64,000 nucleotides of DNA, taken from Athripsodes cinereus. Taxonomy: Eukaryota; Arthropoda; Insecta; Trichoptera; Leptoceridae. A program made the translations under genes and the position numbers. Shown piece by piece: positions 46,965-58,237 of this stretch (position 1 is the stretch's first letter; each line of letters begins with the position of its first letter). The stretch lies in the NCBI GenBank assembly GCA_947579605.1, contig OX388322.1, forward strand, positions 4,402,001-4,466,000. Direction: 5' to 3'. The notes under the pieces were generated by a model that saw only the letters and a program-made list of their open reading frames with translations, did no database searches and was not told the DNA's origin.

Positions 46965-47500
46965 TCATCCCCTTCCGGGAATCACTCTATACAAGTGCCA
47001 GCGTGTAGTGATCAGAGTATGTCCAGTAGTGTAACAGAGAAGGATAACAACACCGACTACTCGCAACAACACAGCGGGTGAAAGAGACAAAAATACTGTT
47101 TTGTCTACCACGATGCCTATCTCAGATCTCCGTAAGAAGAAGCTTCTCTTTGTGTCCAACGTTTTCTTTGATGTCAACCAAAGTGGAACGCTCGAAAAGA
47201 AATACTTCGAGTCGGCTATCGAGAAAATCTGCACTCTTCGTGGACGGCGCCAGAGTCATCCCAAGAACGTAGAGACGAACGACACCATGACCAAGATATG
47301 GGATGACCTGAGGCAGAGAACTGATACCAATAAAGATGGAGAGTCCTCTGCAGTGGCAGCAGCGCTACATGAACTTCATGTTTGACCTAGAAGATGCTTC
47401 CAACTTAACTAAAAAGCCACGGCGCTCTTGAGATGGTCACGGACCATGAAACAGCGCCAAATACAAACCATCTTTTTATTATTATTATTATTATTATTAC
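46965..47500 (+). pseudogene. Calexcitin retrocopy fused to a LINE 3' end
   Basis: An intronless copy of calexcitin, a neuronal EF-hand calcium- and GTP-binding protein. From ATG 47,113 it reads MPISDLRKKKLLFVSNVFF, then the first EF-hand DVNQSGTLEKKYF, FESAIEKICTLRGRR, MTKIWDDLRQRTDTNKDGE. About 20 expected residues are missing, the frame changes, and the other frame gives LQWQQRYMNFMFDLEDAS to 47,401. Loop position 12 of the first EF-hand is Tyr, so calcium binding would be lost. After EDAS the text switches to CACGGCGCTCTTGAGATGGTC and ACGGACCATG (47,418-47,448), the end of the LINE relic at 52,545-52,620, and then to an (ATT)n tail. About 145 bp before the ATG may be 5' UTR. Identification is from memory of the family. 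Confidence 0.82.
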
Positions 47501-48184
47501 CTTCTTAACTACGTATAAATACCATCGCAATATTATATTATAATGAGAATTAATATATCATCCTTTGGAATATCCGGTAAAGAATAGACCTCCTACACTT
47601 TACTGTAGATTTTCAAATGTCCTGTGAGAGACACGAAATCTTAACACACTACGTTTAAGACACTCAACATCTTCAGTTCATCATTGAAGAGAGACCGTCT
47701 TCACAATTGGATATCTTAGGAGTCGTATAGACTCTTATTTATCCACACATTCAGACTCAATTCTGGGTGAATATTCTTACTGAAAATCGCAGTTCAAAAT
47801 TATTCTGAAAATAGAACAGGTATCTCGAGTTCGTGTTTTCCATATACCTAGGTATAAAATACCCATTTCATTTTAATGTCAGTATTAAATTAATAAATCG
47901 TCGTTGCATATTCAAAAAGGGACATGTGAATTCATAAATGTTTTGACATTTCTAGAATAAACTGCTTATAATGACATCATAACCATTTTATAAAGTGATT
48001 CTTAGTATCAAATATTAAAATTCTATACTTTAAGAATAATATCACACGCCAATAAAAAATCCAAACTACAATTTTAATGCCTTAATGAACAGTTTTAAAA
48101 GAGTATGCCTAAATAAAAAATTGTGCACATGTCTCTTTTTAAATATGCAACGACGAAATATGGATGCACAACTAAATATTCTTT
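47501..48184. other. No gene; R240 head scrap
   Basis: 47,565-47,640 (+) holds an R240 head (AATATCCGGTAAAGAATAGA, TTTCAAATGTCCTGTGAGAG). The rest is A+T-rich. Confidence 0.5.
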
Positions 48185-48230
48185 AACCCCTTCAGACCCT
48201 GTGTGCAGAATTATGCACATAACAAAATAA
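48185..48230 (+). repeat. Possible piggyBac-like terminus
   Basis: TTAACCCCTTCAGACCCTGT, then GTGCAGAATTATGCACA (a small palindrome). TTAA followed by CCC is the piggyBac end pattern; a similar TTCAACCCTTCAAACGCTGT is at 58,017. No second end was located. Confidence 0.35.
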
Positions 48231-48489
48231 AACCTTGTTTTTCCTTGTTCAATATATTTTACTTTATTACCATCACTCTAGGCACTAAATAAACTATTTA
48301 AATTGTTTGATCATCATAGCACTAGTAGGTGTAATTTTTATCATACATATTGTGTTTTAATTTAACCATTTTGGCCAATAATAAGACATTTTTTACCATT
48401 AAAAATAATTTAGATCTTGAGGGGAGACAGGGTTACAGACAAAATTTAATTTTGAATAATTCGAAATTTGCATAAAACATTGTAAATTT

Positions 48490-48605
48490 AACGCATAAAA
48501 CTACCATATAAGGCTGAGAAAAGACAACGTCACCTTATAAGGTAGTTCTCCAGACTGGACTTGAACCCGCAACCAATCTTTTCGCGAGGCGTGCTTTGTC
48601 CAATG
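48490..48605 (-). mobile_element. Second tRNA-like SINE family, best copy
   Basis: AACTACCATATAAGGCTGAG, a reversed consensus B-box GGACTTGAACC at 48,557-48,567, then TTTTCGCGAGGCGTGCTTTG. On the minus strand this gives GGTTCAAGTCC, an intact Pol III B-box. Confidence 0.7.
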
Positions 48606-50589
48606 AGGATTAACATAAAAATACTTTATTTTATTTATTTGACTTTTCAATAGGTTTTTACAAATATAAATAAAGTATACTATAACATAAAAAATGACAT
48701 TTACAAACACATCTTTCCTACATTACTAGTAGGTATATTATAATTTGAAATATTTTGTTTAACGCTTATAAAAAGAACTATAACTTGAAAAAAATAATTT
48801 GCCTTGTATCGGTTCTGTACTTACTATAAAACAATACAAATACAATTTAATAACAATGTCGTTTGTATAGGTAGGCAGTAGGCACATACCTGTAACATTT
48901 ATACCTACTTTATATAATAATATATAGCAGTTTTGTGTAGGTAGGTACGAATTTGCGAACAATGTATTTAGTTATGTATCTGTCTGTGTATTGTCATTTC
49001 GCAGTGTGAATTTATTTAAATAAGTAGGTACCTATTTAGTAGGTATCTCATTCGAAGAAAGCAAAACCAATTCTCTCAAGTGCTTCAGAACAGCGTCGTA
49101 TGCTACATTTTATTTAAAACTTGAAAATATTGTTTCTGAATTAATATACAAGGATGAAGAAAGATTTTCACTGTGTTAGTGTTTAGATAGTAGAATTCCT
49201 TAATGAAATTAAAAATAAATGTTTTCTTCTATTATTTTGATTTTTTATGGAGAGGGATGTCTTTCGTCAATCGATGGACTATATCTTTAAAAGGCGAAAG
49301 AATTCTCTCCCAATAAAAAATGAACTCAGCATACTCGCCATTTACTTTGTACAAATTTTGTTAATATACATTTTCATTGTTTTGTAAATTTATGTATTTC
49401 TTAATCTATATACAGTGAATGATGAAATGAATTAATTGAAAGTATCATTGAGAACTTAACCATGTTTTCACCATAATCAATGATGCAATGAAAGTTAAAA
49501 GTTTCTAAACTTTATGTGGCAAGTGGCTTGGTAGTATGCACGTGAATGATTTTGTATTGAATTACTATGTAATCTGTAACTTATTACGATTTCGGTTCAC
49601 TAGTACTATTGACAAGCTATTCAAGACTTACATAATTTAAATTTTCGAATCTGTTCCATGGTTGGTGCTATTAAAAATAAATCTATTGGCCAGTCTAAAA
49701 CACATTGAAAATGAAATATATTGTGTAGTAATCGCACTGTTAAAGATATTATGCATTGTCTTTGTTCCATTGAACAGCTGAACATTTTTTTTAATTCTTT
49801 TCTCTCTTTTTAATTTTTTTATTTCGATTTTAATTATTTGTAGAATAGAAATTTGTTACATTCTTCAATAATTGAAATATTTAATATATAAAGGGTACAG
49901 TGTATTTTTTATAATTTTTTTTGTTCATGGAATTGAAAGATAAGCGTTGACTGTGTGTATAACGAATTAAATCAAAATTTTGAAAATTTCGACATGAAAG
50001 TCGAAATAAAAGCTTAAAGTGAATACATTTCCACTATCCGGGTGTTCCGTGGGTCTCCTTTGTCTTATTTTTCTTAATACAATTGATATTTTTTAAATAT
50101 ATAAAAATAAATTTATTAAATTTATGTTGCATACAACATTCTAAGGTACAAATCAAAACATTCATCTCATAATTAAACGCCACCCATCACACGTCTGTGA
50201 GCGGCGCCATCTTGATTTAATTTCAAATATGGAACTCCAGGTGACAGATGCTGTCACTGGGAGGAGGGGAGGGGGACTTGTTGCGAAAGTATAAAATACA
50301 TAATATGAAATGAATTGTATCCACCTAATGTACATTCGTCTTTTTTTTCTTTTATTAATTTTAATCTATGGTATCTACGGATGACATTTCACCTGCGGCA
50401 ACATTTTGAATAATTAGTTTTTTTTGGCGCTTTATATAGGTACATCCTTATTTTCGTTCTTAATTGTTTTTTTTTTTAATATTTTATTTTTTTTCATTCC
50501 GCACTCTTGAAGTAACAAGATACGGTTGTCTTGTTTTATTTTTTATGTGTGATGTCTTATTTAAATGTATTATTTTAATGATCATTACA
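48606..50589. other. No gene recognised
   Basis: A+T-rich. 49,925-50,000 repeats 5,815-5,890. 50,160-50,280 is less A+T-rich (CCATCACACGTCTGTGAGCG) but has no assignable feature. Confidence 0.4.
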
Positions 50590-50693
50590 GTGTGTTCATT
50601 GCACGAAGCTAGTTCACTGTCTACCCCACTTGTGGTGATGATGGAATTGAATTATTATTGTTAAAATATGTTTTATCAATTATTATATAAGTA

Positions 50694-50940
50694 ATGAATT
50701 ACAATTCATTAGATTGGTCTGCAACGAATTTGGATTTACTTCTCCATTCCTCCCTATTTTCAGCTAGTCTCTTTAGTTCTACTATGAGCCACAGTTCATG
50801 TCCTTTTTCATTTGTTCCATATAAGCGTCTTTTGGTCGGTCTCTACCATTTCTGCCTTCGATCCTACGCAGTCCTGGGTGCCGGCTGTTGCGGCCAATCC
50901 AGTTAGCTCGTTATTGGTTGATTCTTTTAAGGAGTTGTTT
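50694..50940 (-). pseudogene. RTE-type LINE C-terminus, reverse
   Basis: Reverse complement of the end of the RTE relic at 36,500-36,740: CAATTCATTAGATTGGTCTG, TCTCCATTCCTCCCTATTTT, GGCCAATCCAGTTAGCTCG. Several indels. Confidence 0.7.
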
Positions 50941-51539
50941 TTTCGTTAAGTTTCGTTTCGTATTGTTAATTAAGACATTCAAGATGGTGGCATATCTCAT
51001 CGCTGAATTGAATATGATAAATGTATTATTGATCATGTTTTACGAGTATCTACCTAACTGGAGAAAAGAATGGAAGTTCTATTCTTTTTGGGGACTTTCG
51101 GGAGCTAAGAAAGCAGGTACTCTCATGAAGAATGAAAATAAAATAAAATAATATACAATTGTATTCATTTCAATGATATTAAATAAAAAGTAAAATGAAT
51201 TTAGAAAAAAAATAACCATTCTGTTATTACGTTCGATAAAAAATTGAATTAAGAACATTTTTGAAACGTGTCAAATCGACCATAGATAAATTAATAAGAA
51301 TAGTAAAGAGAACATTTCATTTCCTATGCGTTTCTAATCTTGCCATGTCAAATAAGTAAGTACCTACCTATGTAGTGACCGAAGCACTTCCGTCTTAACC
51401 CCGGATTAACATCTCAATATTTGAGTGTTTCGTTGATCCAATGAAACATGTCAACCTTTTTTATCTATGGTTACAGAATGCCGCGTTCTAAATTCAAAAT
51501 ATACCTAATTATTAATTCGTATTGACTATATTTTTATTT
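50941..51539. other. No gene; R240 scrap
   Basis: GACATTCAAGATGGTGGCAT and CATCGCTGAATTGAATATG (50,973-51,017, reverse R240). The rest is A+T-rich. Confidence 0.4.
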
Positions 51540-51690
51540 ATTTATTTATTCATTCTTTACTGTACATTGATAAAAAACAATTACATAAAAGGTATACATT
51601 TAAATTAAATACAATCAATATACAGAGGGCGAGTTTATCGCAAAGGCGCGATCTCTTCCAACTAACCCAAAACTATAGTTAACTATAGTT
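51540..51690 (-). repeat. LINE 3' tail, reverse (TTGGAAGA type)
   Basis: Starts TTTATTTATTTATTCATTCTTTACTGTACAT and ends AGAGGGCGAGTTTATCGCAA, GATCTCTTCCAACTAACCC. A full tail copy. Confidence 0.75.
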
Positions 51691-51794
51691 ATCTAAACAA
51701 ATTTAAAAAAAATGTGTATCTATAAAATCAATTAGACATTTCATTTGGAGAATCGTGTTTAAGTACCTAATGTAACATTGAGCAAAATCTAGTC

Positions 51795-51910
51795 GGTATA
51801 AGTGAGGAAGGCTTCCCAATGCTTACGAATTGGCTCTAGGCTGGTTGGATTTTCTCATCTGCACATTGTGGCCACTGTCCAAACCCAGTAAAACAAAAAA
51901 AATAAAATGA
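51795..51910 (+). repeat. LINE 3' end related to 5,640-5,760
   Basis: CCCAATGCTTACGAATTGGC, CTCTAGGCTGG, CTCATCTGCACATTG and CCAGTAAAACAAAAAAAATA in the same order as the fragment near 5.7 kb, but without the palindromic insertion. Confidence 0.65.
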
Positions 51911-51974
51911 CTGTGTATTTAATTTGAATTTAGAATGATTTTTTCCTGATGGACGACAAATGGTTAAACTCTCT

Positions 51975-52170
51975 TACATCTAGGAGACCAAGAGCGACAA
52001 CCAGAAGGACAAGAAGATCACCAATGTAGTGAAGAGTTGACATCACTCGACACGCTGGCGCTGGTGTCAACTGGATGCAGACGGTGCAGGATCGGGTGGC
52101 ATGGAAAGGAATGGAAGAAGCCTTCGTTCAGGAATGGACGGGAGTGGGCTGAGAGGTAGAAGAGGAAGAT
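51975..52170 (+). pseudogene. RTE-like LINE C-terminal scrap
   Basis: One frame reads GAGVNWMQTVQDRVAWKGME and EAFVQEWT, the usual end of another RTE-type protein, after an Arg-rich RPRATTRRTRRS stretch. Confidence 0.65.
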
Positions 52171-52359
52171 CTAGGTTATAAATTGTATTAGGTATTTTGA
52201 GACAGTAGTTCAGGACAATAATAATTTAGTAAACACCATACTGTATATTACTAAATACATTTAATGTGGACACGCGGTTCAAATTTAAAATTAATTTATT
52301 TGTTGCTGTATATAGGAGATATTTCTAAATTTTTATTAGGTATTAATACAAATACTACT

Positions 52360-52502
52360 ACACCATCCCGACATATCCCACAAGTAAGGTAGCCGGCGGA
52401 CCAACAGCAAGTAATAAACATGCAGTTTGTCTTCTCCGTGCCAATAAAATATGGATCATTCAGGGTAGGCGGCGTGCCTCATCGCTGAATTACAGAACTT
52501 AT
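52360..52502 (-). repeat. R240 repeat, reverse, 3' half
   Basis: ACCATCCCGACATATCCCAC, GGTAGCCGGCGGACC, AAACATGCAGTTTGTC and CCTCATCGCTGAATT. Confidence 0.75.
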
Positions 52503-52534
52503 TTGTCTTACACGTTTATATTTTTAGGTACTTG

Positions 52535-52870
52535 AATATAATAATAATATGAACGACTTGTATATGGTCCGTGACCATCTAAAGGACGCCGTGACTTCTC
52601 CTGAACAATAATGTTTTCGTCTTGCTCCTGAATGTAGCAGTGGGTTTGGTTCTGTCTTAAATCCACTGGTAATCGGTTCTAAGCAGTTGGTCCCGCGACG
52701 CTGAAGCTCCTCTTTGCGAATTTGGAAGTATTTGCCCTGTTGGGTTCAACAAATTAGTTGACAGCGGTTAAAGCTGAACGCAGTGGTCGCCTCAGTGTTT
52801 AGTCAACGGGACAGAGTTCAGCGAGGCAAAGAGATGCTATATATCATCTTTTGGATCTTTTATTTCTATA
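52535..52870 (-). pseudogene. CR1-like LINE C-terminus and tail, reverse
   Basis: The minus strand reads FAKRSFSVAGPTA, a stop in place of Trp, then NRLPVDLRQNQTH, the FSVAGPxAWNxLPxxLR motif of CR1/L2-like proteins. It ends TTTAGATGGTCACGGACCAT and an (ATT)n-like tail. The same 3' end is fused to the calexcitin retrocopy. Confidence 0.75.
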
Positions 52871-53653
52871 CAATATATTTACCCATAGGTAACAATTTGT
52901 GATCCTTGAACAACCGTATGCATATCATTACAATGCAAATAAAAGCACATAGATATATTTCATTGCACCACTCACCCTGTTTATTTCAATAAATCTGATA
53001 AAATGTTATCGCTGACTGAATGCGCAATGATACTACGTGTGTTTTCAATTGTGAAATCTTTGTTAACGTTTTTGTTATTTGAGATTTCTCTCTCATATAA
53101 AAACTTTGTCTTACAAGTGAGAGTAAATCGATGCTGATATATTATAAGCATCGAATTCATTAAATATATGATTTATTTGTTTATAAAAAGACATGTTTGG
53201 ATATAATTATGAACAAAATTAACATAATTTAAAAAAGGGGCATTGAAGAGAAATCGTGGAATAAAATATTTGTTATATGAGCATATATAAGTGTAAGTAA
53301 TATAGAACACTACCTCAATTTTGAGGAAATTGATTGATATTTTTTACTGAATATTTATAAAGAAATGATAATTATTGTAAAATGTATTTATTAAAAATAA
53401 AAAATATTTGAATTTGATTTCCAAGGTGGTGGTTTTAACCAGCAGGTCCTTTTAACCTGCCCAATATCTGACCAGTGTGGACTATTTTGGTTTGAATGTG
53501 CGGATAAATTGGAGTCTGCGACTCCTGAAATATCCTGGAGTGAGGGGGTCTCTCTTGAAATAATAAATTCGTAGTTCCAACAGACCAAAGGTAAACATAG
53601 AAATAGTAAGAAATAAAATTGTATGGTGAGATAAATTAAAATAGTTAATATTA
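52871..53653. other. No gene recognised
   Basis: A+T-rich. A 65-codon minus frame (53,391-53,588) lies in a slightly G+C-richer patch; no motif. Confidence 0.4.
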
Positions 53654-53912
53654 CACTGAGAAAAATATTAACGAAATTTCACAACGAATCATTGGTACGT
53701 ACTATCAGATTAGGACCAGAGATCGTACAAACGATTCATTAGTACGAATCTATAATATTAAGTCTTCGCAAACAAGTTGTTGGTAAATTTACCAATGATT
53801 TGTTTGTGAAGAGTTAATATTATAGATTTATACCAATGAATCGTTTGTACGATCTCTGGTCCTAATCTGATAGTACTGTACCAATGATTCGTTTTGAGTA
53901 TTTTTCTCAGTG
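53654..53912. mobile_element. 259-bp fully palindromic MITE, mariner-type target
   Basis: Ends CACTGAGAAAAATATTAACG and, reversed, CACTGAGAAAAATACTCAAA. TA lies on both sides (53,652-53,653; 53,913-53,914). The arms pair along almost the entire length, e.g. TCAGATTAGGACCAGAGATC against GATCTCTGGTCCTAATCTGA. Confidence 0.85.
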
Positions 53913-53914
53913 TA

Positions 53915-54843
53915 AATAATGATAATATTGAGTAATAACATTAGGTAATAATGCAAGAATTCAATAATAAAAAATACATCATCATATTTTTTCTTATGTA
54001 AACTACTCTGTTGATTTTGTTATATGAATGATGATGGGCAAGAATAATAAAATAAATGAATAAACAAGTAGAATTTTAAGACAAAAGTACCAACCAATTC
54101 AAGTGACAACGAATGAAAAATCCTTCAAATCTTTCAAACATGAATATTAGGACAAAATAAAAAGAAGAATTTTCAAAATATTTTGTTAAAACATCATTCA
54201 TTGGTTGTCAAAATCAAAATTCAATTCTAATTTTGAACAAATTTAATAAAACGCATATATTACAACTATGAATCATACCATCGATATATCAGTCAATCTA
54301 ACTAATTGGCTAGGGCGCTGGTTGTTTCGCTATTTATTATTATTGCTCTTATTATTTATTCGAGCAGCGTTGTTAGGGATTATAATCTTGATGGGCGATT
54401 AGCTCTATAGTACAGTAGATAGTATTCGCCCTTTTAAGTAGTCTCTCTGCCTATCCAGTAAAGGATGTCAAGGATAATGAGCCGACATAATATATAAATA
54501 TACCCATATGTTTCAATTAGTTTGAAAATTTTATTAAGTACCTACCTATAATAGGTATAACTTAATTAGAAAGTATTGCATGTAAATCACACAATGCAAT
54601 TAATTATGTTTTGAGCAGGTCGTTCAATTAGGTATAGAAGAGTTTCAGATTTTGTTCGTGGTTCGAATATTGCTGTCAACCTACTCCATCTTCATCGTGC
54701 AAGGCATTGCTCAGAGCAAGGATAGGTATATAGGGGTTTATGTGGGTTTATCAAAAATCCAAATTGATCTTTATTTTATTTTATTTATTGATAAAAAGTA
54801 CAAAACAGACAAGAACTATAAATATAAAGTTTAATTTATCGAC
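53915..54843. other. No gene recognised
   Basis: A+T-rich spacer. No structured signal apart from short T-rich stretches. Confidence 0.4.
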
Positions 54844-55054
54844 CGACGCACAGACAGGTATTTCTACCTAAAACGTGGCCAAAAATATTTTGTCACTTTT
54901 TTTTATGTCAACAGGGTATCAAATGACTAAAAACGTGTTTTGAATGATGTAGCATTGCAAAATAGGTACCTACCACGTACGTACCTACTTAATTTTACGA
55001 AAAATAAAAAAAGCAAATCTTTGGCAAATATTTATATTTTTGATATATTATTGT

Positions 55055-55300
55055 TAGATACAGAGGGAGCCTTTTACATGTAGAGTATATAAGAAATACA
55101 TGACAGACATAAGCAAAACACGAAAAAAACAACAATACATAATTAAAAAACAATATGATACATATAATGGATTAGTTGGAAGATGTCGCATCCCTTCGAT
55201 AAACTCGCCCATTGTACAAAATTTTCGTTTATACGTACCTTATTGTAATCCTATTATTTTTATACAAATTTTGTACAATAAAGTTTATTATTATTATATA
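55055..55300 (+). repeat. LINE 3' tail nested in the RAG1-like transposon
   Basis: TTAGTTGGAAGATGTCGCAT and GATAAACTCGCCCATTGTAC match the tail at 15,097; preceded by GGGAGCCTTTTACATGTAG, followed by AATAAAGTTTATTATTATT. Confidence 0.65.
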
Positions 55301-55439
55301 ATATAAATAAAGTGTAAGACTATACCATAAGCTTCCAGATACAATAAAGTGCGATGATGTATTGATTTTTCGGAGACGAATGAAATCGTATCTGGTTGAT
55401 AAATCGTTTTACTCAATTAATTTGATTGATTTCTTCATT

Positions 55440-56935
55440 GGTTATATCTCTGTCTTCCCTAACATAACGAATCCGTATTGGTCTGCAATATCTTGGTGAT
55501 GATGGTTGCATATTTTGCTATATAATTTTATCTGCACACATCAAACGAAGGGGCACAAGAGAACTCATATATATGTTAGCATCACTATTCGCGTCTTCTT
55601 CGAATTTTTGTTTGTATTGCATTTGAGTTGATCCATCACGACCCCACTTACATATAAGAGTTAAAACTGTGTCTGTAGTCTGAAAGCACTGTTGGAGAAC
55701 TGGTTCCAACTATTTACACAGTCGCGATGATGTATGAGCTACTAAATCTTGAAGTTTCACTTCTGCAACTGTCTCACTGACGTTTTTTGGTGGGTTACAA
55801 TCATCTTTAGCCCTTTGTACATAGGTATAGCATGGATATACCTCTTTGTTGGCCTGATGAATGACCTCGTATTGATTAACAGTCATATTAGCTCCAACGT
55901 ATATGCTCAAAGCTTCCTCAGGAGTATGTTTCCTGGTAGTTGTGGTTTTACTACCAATCATAGCCGCTTCATGGAATTTTATAGCCCTCTTGGAGATTTG
56001 GTAACTTCTTGTATCACCTTAGCGACATCATTGTTACCCACTGACCTTTGACTCATTTGTGCAGCGTATGTTAGTTCTTCAACGGGCACATTTTTTAGAA
56101 AGATCCATTGTTTTGCGATGCTTTGTTCGATCACTGAATTCCCCGAATTCTTTACTTGGGCGGCCTTTCGAACTTCCGGAAATTGGTCTAGCAGGTAATG
56201 CAATTTCTTCACTAAGCCATTCGTTGCTATTTTCTCTAGGAAACGAACTTCTGTACTATTACACGCGAGCCATTTTCGTTTATACACAGCTTTGAATACC
56301 TTTATAATTTTTTGAAGGTCATTCATTTTTTCAAGAGGACATTTTGTTAAATCTACGATTTTTTCAGATAAATCTTCGAGTTTTCTGTCAAGCAATCGTT
56401 GGGAGCTTCCTCTAACCAACTCATGTAGCTGTTTTCTACTCATAGACACGACAGAATGAGCAATATCTGCAACAATGTTAAAATGTGTTATTTAGAATCC
56501 CACTTAAGGGTGTGTTCACAGGTATATTTTTCTGTGATGTGATTACTTGTGAATGTTTTTGATATCTACAGTTATAGAAGATATATTGAAGTAAAATGCC
56601 AAGTAAGTCTGATACTGTTGCGGGCAGTTGCATATATTCAAAAATACTAATGTTTGTTCAAAAAGACGAAAAAGATAAAAATATTTTAAGTAAATAGTTA
56701 CATTACTCGGTATGATTAAATAAAGATTGAAACACAAGCAAATTAACACTCAAAATACTGTACATACCTTGAATGATGGTATCCATATTCATTTTTGTCA
56801 CAGTATTCACTTTTAACATATGAAAACAGGCAGCGAAAGTACAGTTTTTTGTGAAATGTCGCGAACAAAAACAAACGTCTTCAGTAAGTGCTAGGTTCCG
56901 ACCGGCGATGCCACGGACTGGGGCGACCAATTTGG
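55440..56935 (-). pseudogene. RAG1/Transib-superfamily transposase, N-terminal half, decayed
   Basis: Exon 1 (to 56,768) ends NTVTKMNMDTIIQ. An intron of about 300 bp (donor GTATGT, acceptor GTTGCAG) joins in phase to DIAHSVVSMSRKQLHELVRG and a 150-residue helical region. A frameshift near 55,975 leads to RAIKFHEAAMIGSKTTTTRK, then TPEEALSIYVGANMTVNQYE. A TAG at 55,710 interrupts before LEPVLQQCFQTTDTV and CKWGRDGSTQMQYKQKF, whose Asp (55,635-55,637) I align with the first catalytic Asp of RAG1. SSLVPLRL follows, then a TAG at 55,518 in place of an expected Trp, then QPSSPRYCRPIRIRYV. That C-P block parallels the EPKPNSELCCKPL segment of RAG1. The remaining catalytic residues are absent. The family call is from remembered motifs. 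Confidence 0.62.
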
Positions 56936-57083
56936 GTAACGAGATCGTTAAAGGGTGGCCACGTTATCTATCTGCTTTGGGACACAGTGTTGTCGCTAGG
57001 AGTGAAAATTGAAAATTTTGATTTATGGCCACACTTTAGGTAGAAATACTTGTCTGTGCGACGGTTCTTGGTGGAAGTTCATA

Positions 57084-57207
57084 TTAATAATTTTTAAAAT
57101 GAAACGCGATATATAGGTAGTTATTCCACTATTGACTTTATTTATTTTTGGAAGCCGGCTCGCAAAAATAAATAAAGTCTATAGTGTTTCATTTTAAAAA
57201 TTATTAA
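57084..57207. mobile_element. 124-bp palindromic MITE
   Basis: TTAATAATTTTTAAAATGAAAC pairs with GTTTCATTTTAAAAATTATTAA; inner CTATTGACTTTATTTATTTT pairs with AAAATAAATAAAGTCTATAG around GAAGCCGGCTCGC. It lies just outside the RAG1-like element. Confidence 0.7.
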
Positions 57208-57404
57208 CTATAAATATGGTTAACAAAAATAAAAATAAGTCGTTCATAACTCAGCTGTCATCCACAAACATGTATCACAGTTAAGTCAATTATTTAAGTA
57301 TCGCAAATTCCGCTCATTCATTAACATTTATCTTTTGACGGAATAAAAAAAGTTTTTTGATGCTCATGTATTGGATTACCTACTGCTGAATATTTCATTG
57401 AAAT

Positions 57405-57520
57405 GTAAATTAAACATACGAAACTACCATATAAGGCTAAAAAAAGACAGTCACCTTATGTGGTAGTGCCCCAGACGGAACTTGAACCCGCAACCCAACC
57501 TTTTCGTAAGATGTGCTTTT
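57405..57520 (-). mobile_element. Second tRNA-like SINE family, copy 3
   Basis: AAACTACCATATAAGGCTAA, GGAACTTGAACCCGCAACCC and CTTTTCGTAAGATGTGCTTTT match 48,490-48,605 with a few changes, one in the B-box. Confidence 0.65.
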
Positions 57521-58237
57521 AATTATTTTCAAATAAAATTTATATCTATTATTTTTATTTGCTAACAACGTGTTCGTCATGGGTCCTGATAACTCGCGAG
57601 ACCCTGATTGCTTAATTTATCGATGAAATTTTGTAATGTTAATATTAATCGTATTATAGGTACTGTTCTTGTCCCTTAAGACTGAAAAAAAATAAACAAT
57701 AAAGGTAATAGATATATCATATAAAATAGGATTCAATAAGTGCTTGTCCGAGAATCGCAGGACTTGATTACGTGGGTCAAATTTATAAGATTTTTTTTTA
57801 AATAAATAATAAATTTAATTTTAAGGAAGTGAAAGAAAAACCTATGCCAAAAAGATTGAGTTGATTGAGTTAACGATACGTTTTCTATGCCTATCCCGTC
57901 TAGGATATTGCGTGAGGGAGTTGAAAGATAGATTTCATCCCCATTTCTCATCGATTAGTTTCATTATACACAATATCTATTAGCAAACTCCTCTTTATCA
58001 TACGTACAAACACCTGTTCAACCCTTCAAACGCTGTGTGCGTCTCGTTACACCCCGTGGTCTTTCTATCATAACTATTGTTTGTATTTTAGTGCGATGTA
58101 TTGAATCTCATACAAAATTGACAGGAAAAACTAAGATAAATTGGGTTACAAAATGTGTTTCGATCAAATATTTTGTTATTTAAAATAATTGTGTTACGTC
58201 GTACTAATATAATATGACAAGATGTTTCATTCTCTTT
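57521..58237. other. No gene recognised
   Basis: A+T-rich. TTCAACCCTTCAAACGCTGT at 58,017-58,036 resembles the piggyBac-like end at 48,185. Confidence 0.4.

Larger units (their letters stand above)
54849..57058 (-). mobile_element. RAG1/Transib-like DNA transposon, internally decayed
   Basis: Terminal inverted repeats 54,849-54,886 and 57,021-57,058 agree at 34 of 38 bases (CACAGACAGGTATTTCTACC and, reversed, CACAGACAAGTATTTCTACC, both leading to GTGGCCA). The pentamer CGACG directly flanks each end (54,844-54,848; 57,059-57,063), a perfect 5-bp G+C-rich duplication as made by Transib and RAG transposases. The ends start CACAG, like the recombination signal heptamer CACAGTG. Inside, on the minus strand, is a decayed RAG1/Transib-like reading frame. 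A LINE-tail insertion (55,055-55,300) lies near the left end. The second half of the transposase is missing, so this is a deletion derivative. Confidence 0.75.

Noticed and set aside
53391..53588. 65-codon minus frame in a G+C-richer patch
   Set aside because: No motif, no splice signal fitting a neighbour, and composition alone is not evidence.
56983..56989. Exact CACAGTG heptamer inside the RAG1-like transposon
   Set aside because: A given 7-mer is expected several times in 64 kb on two strands; no nonamer at 12 or 23 bp was seen.
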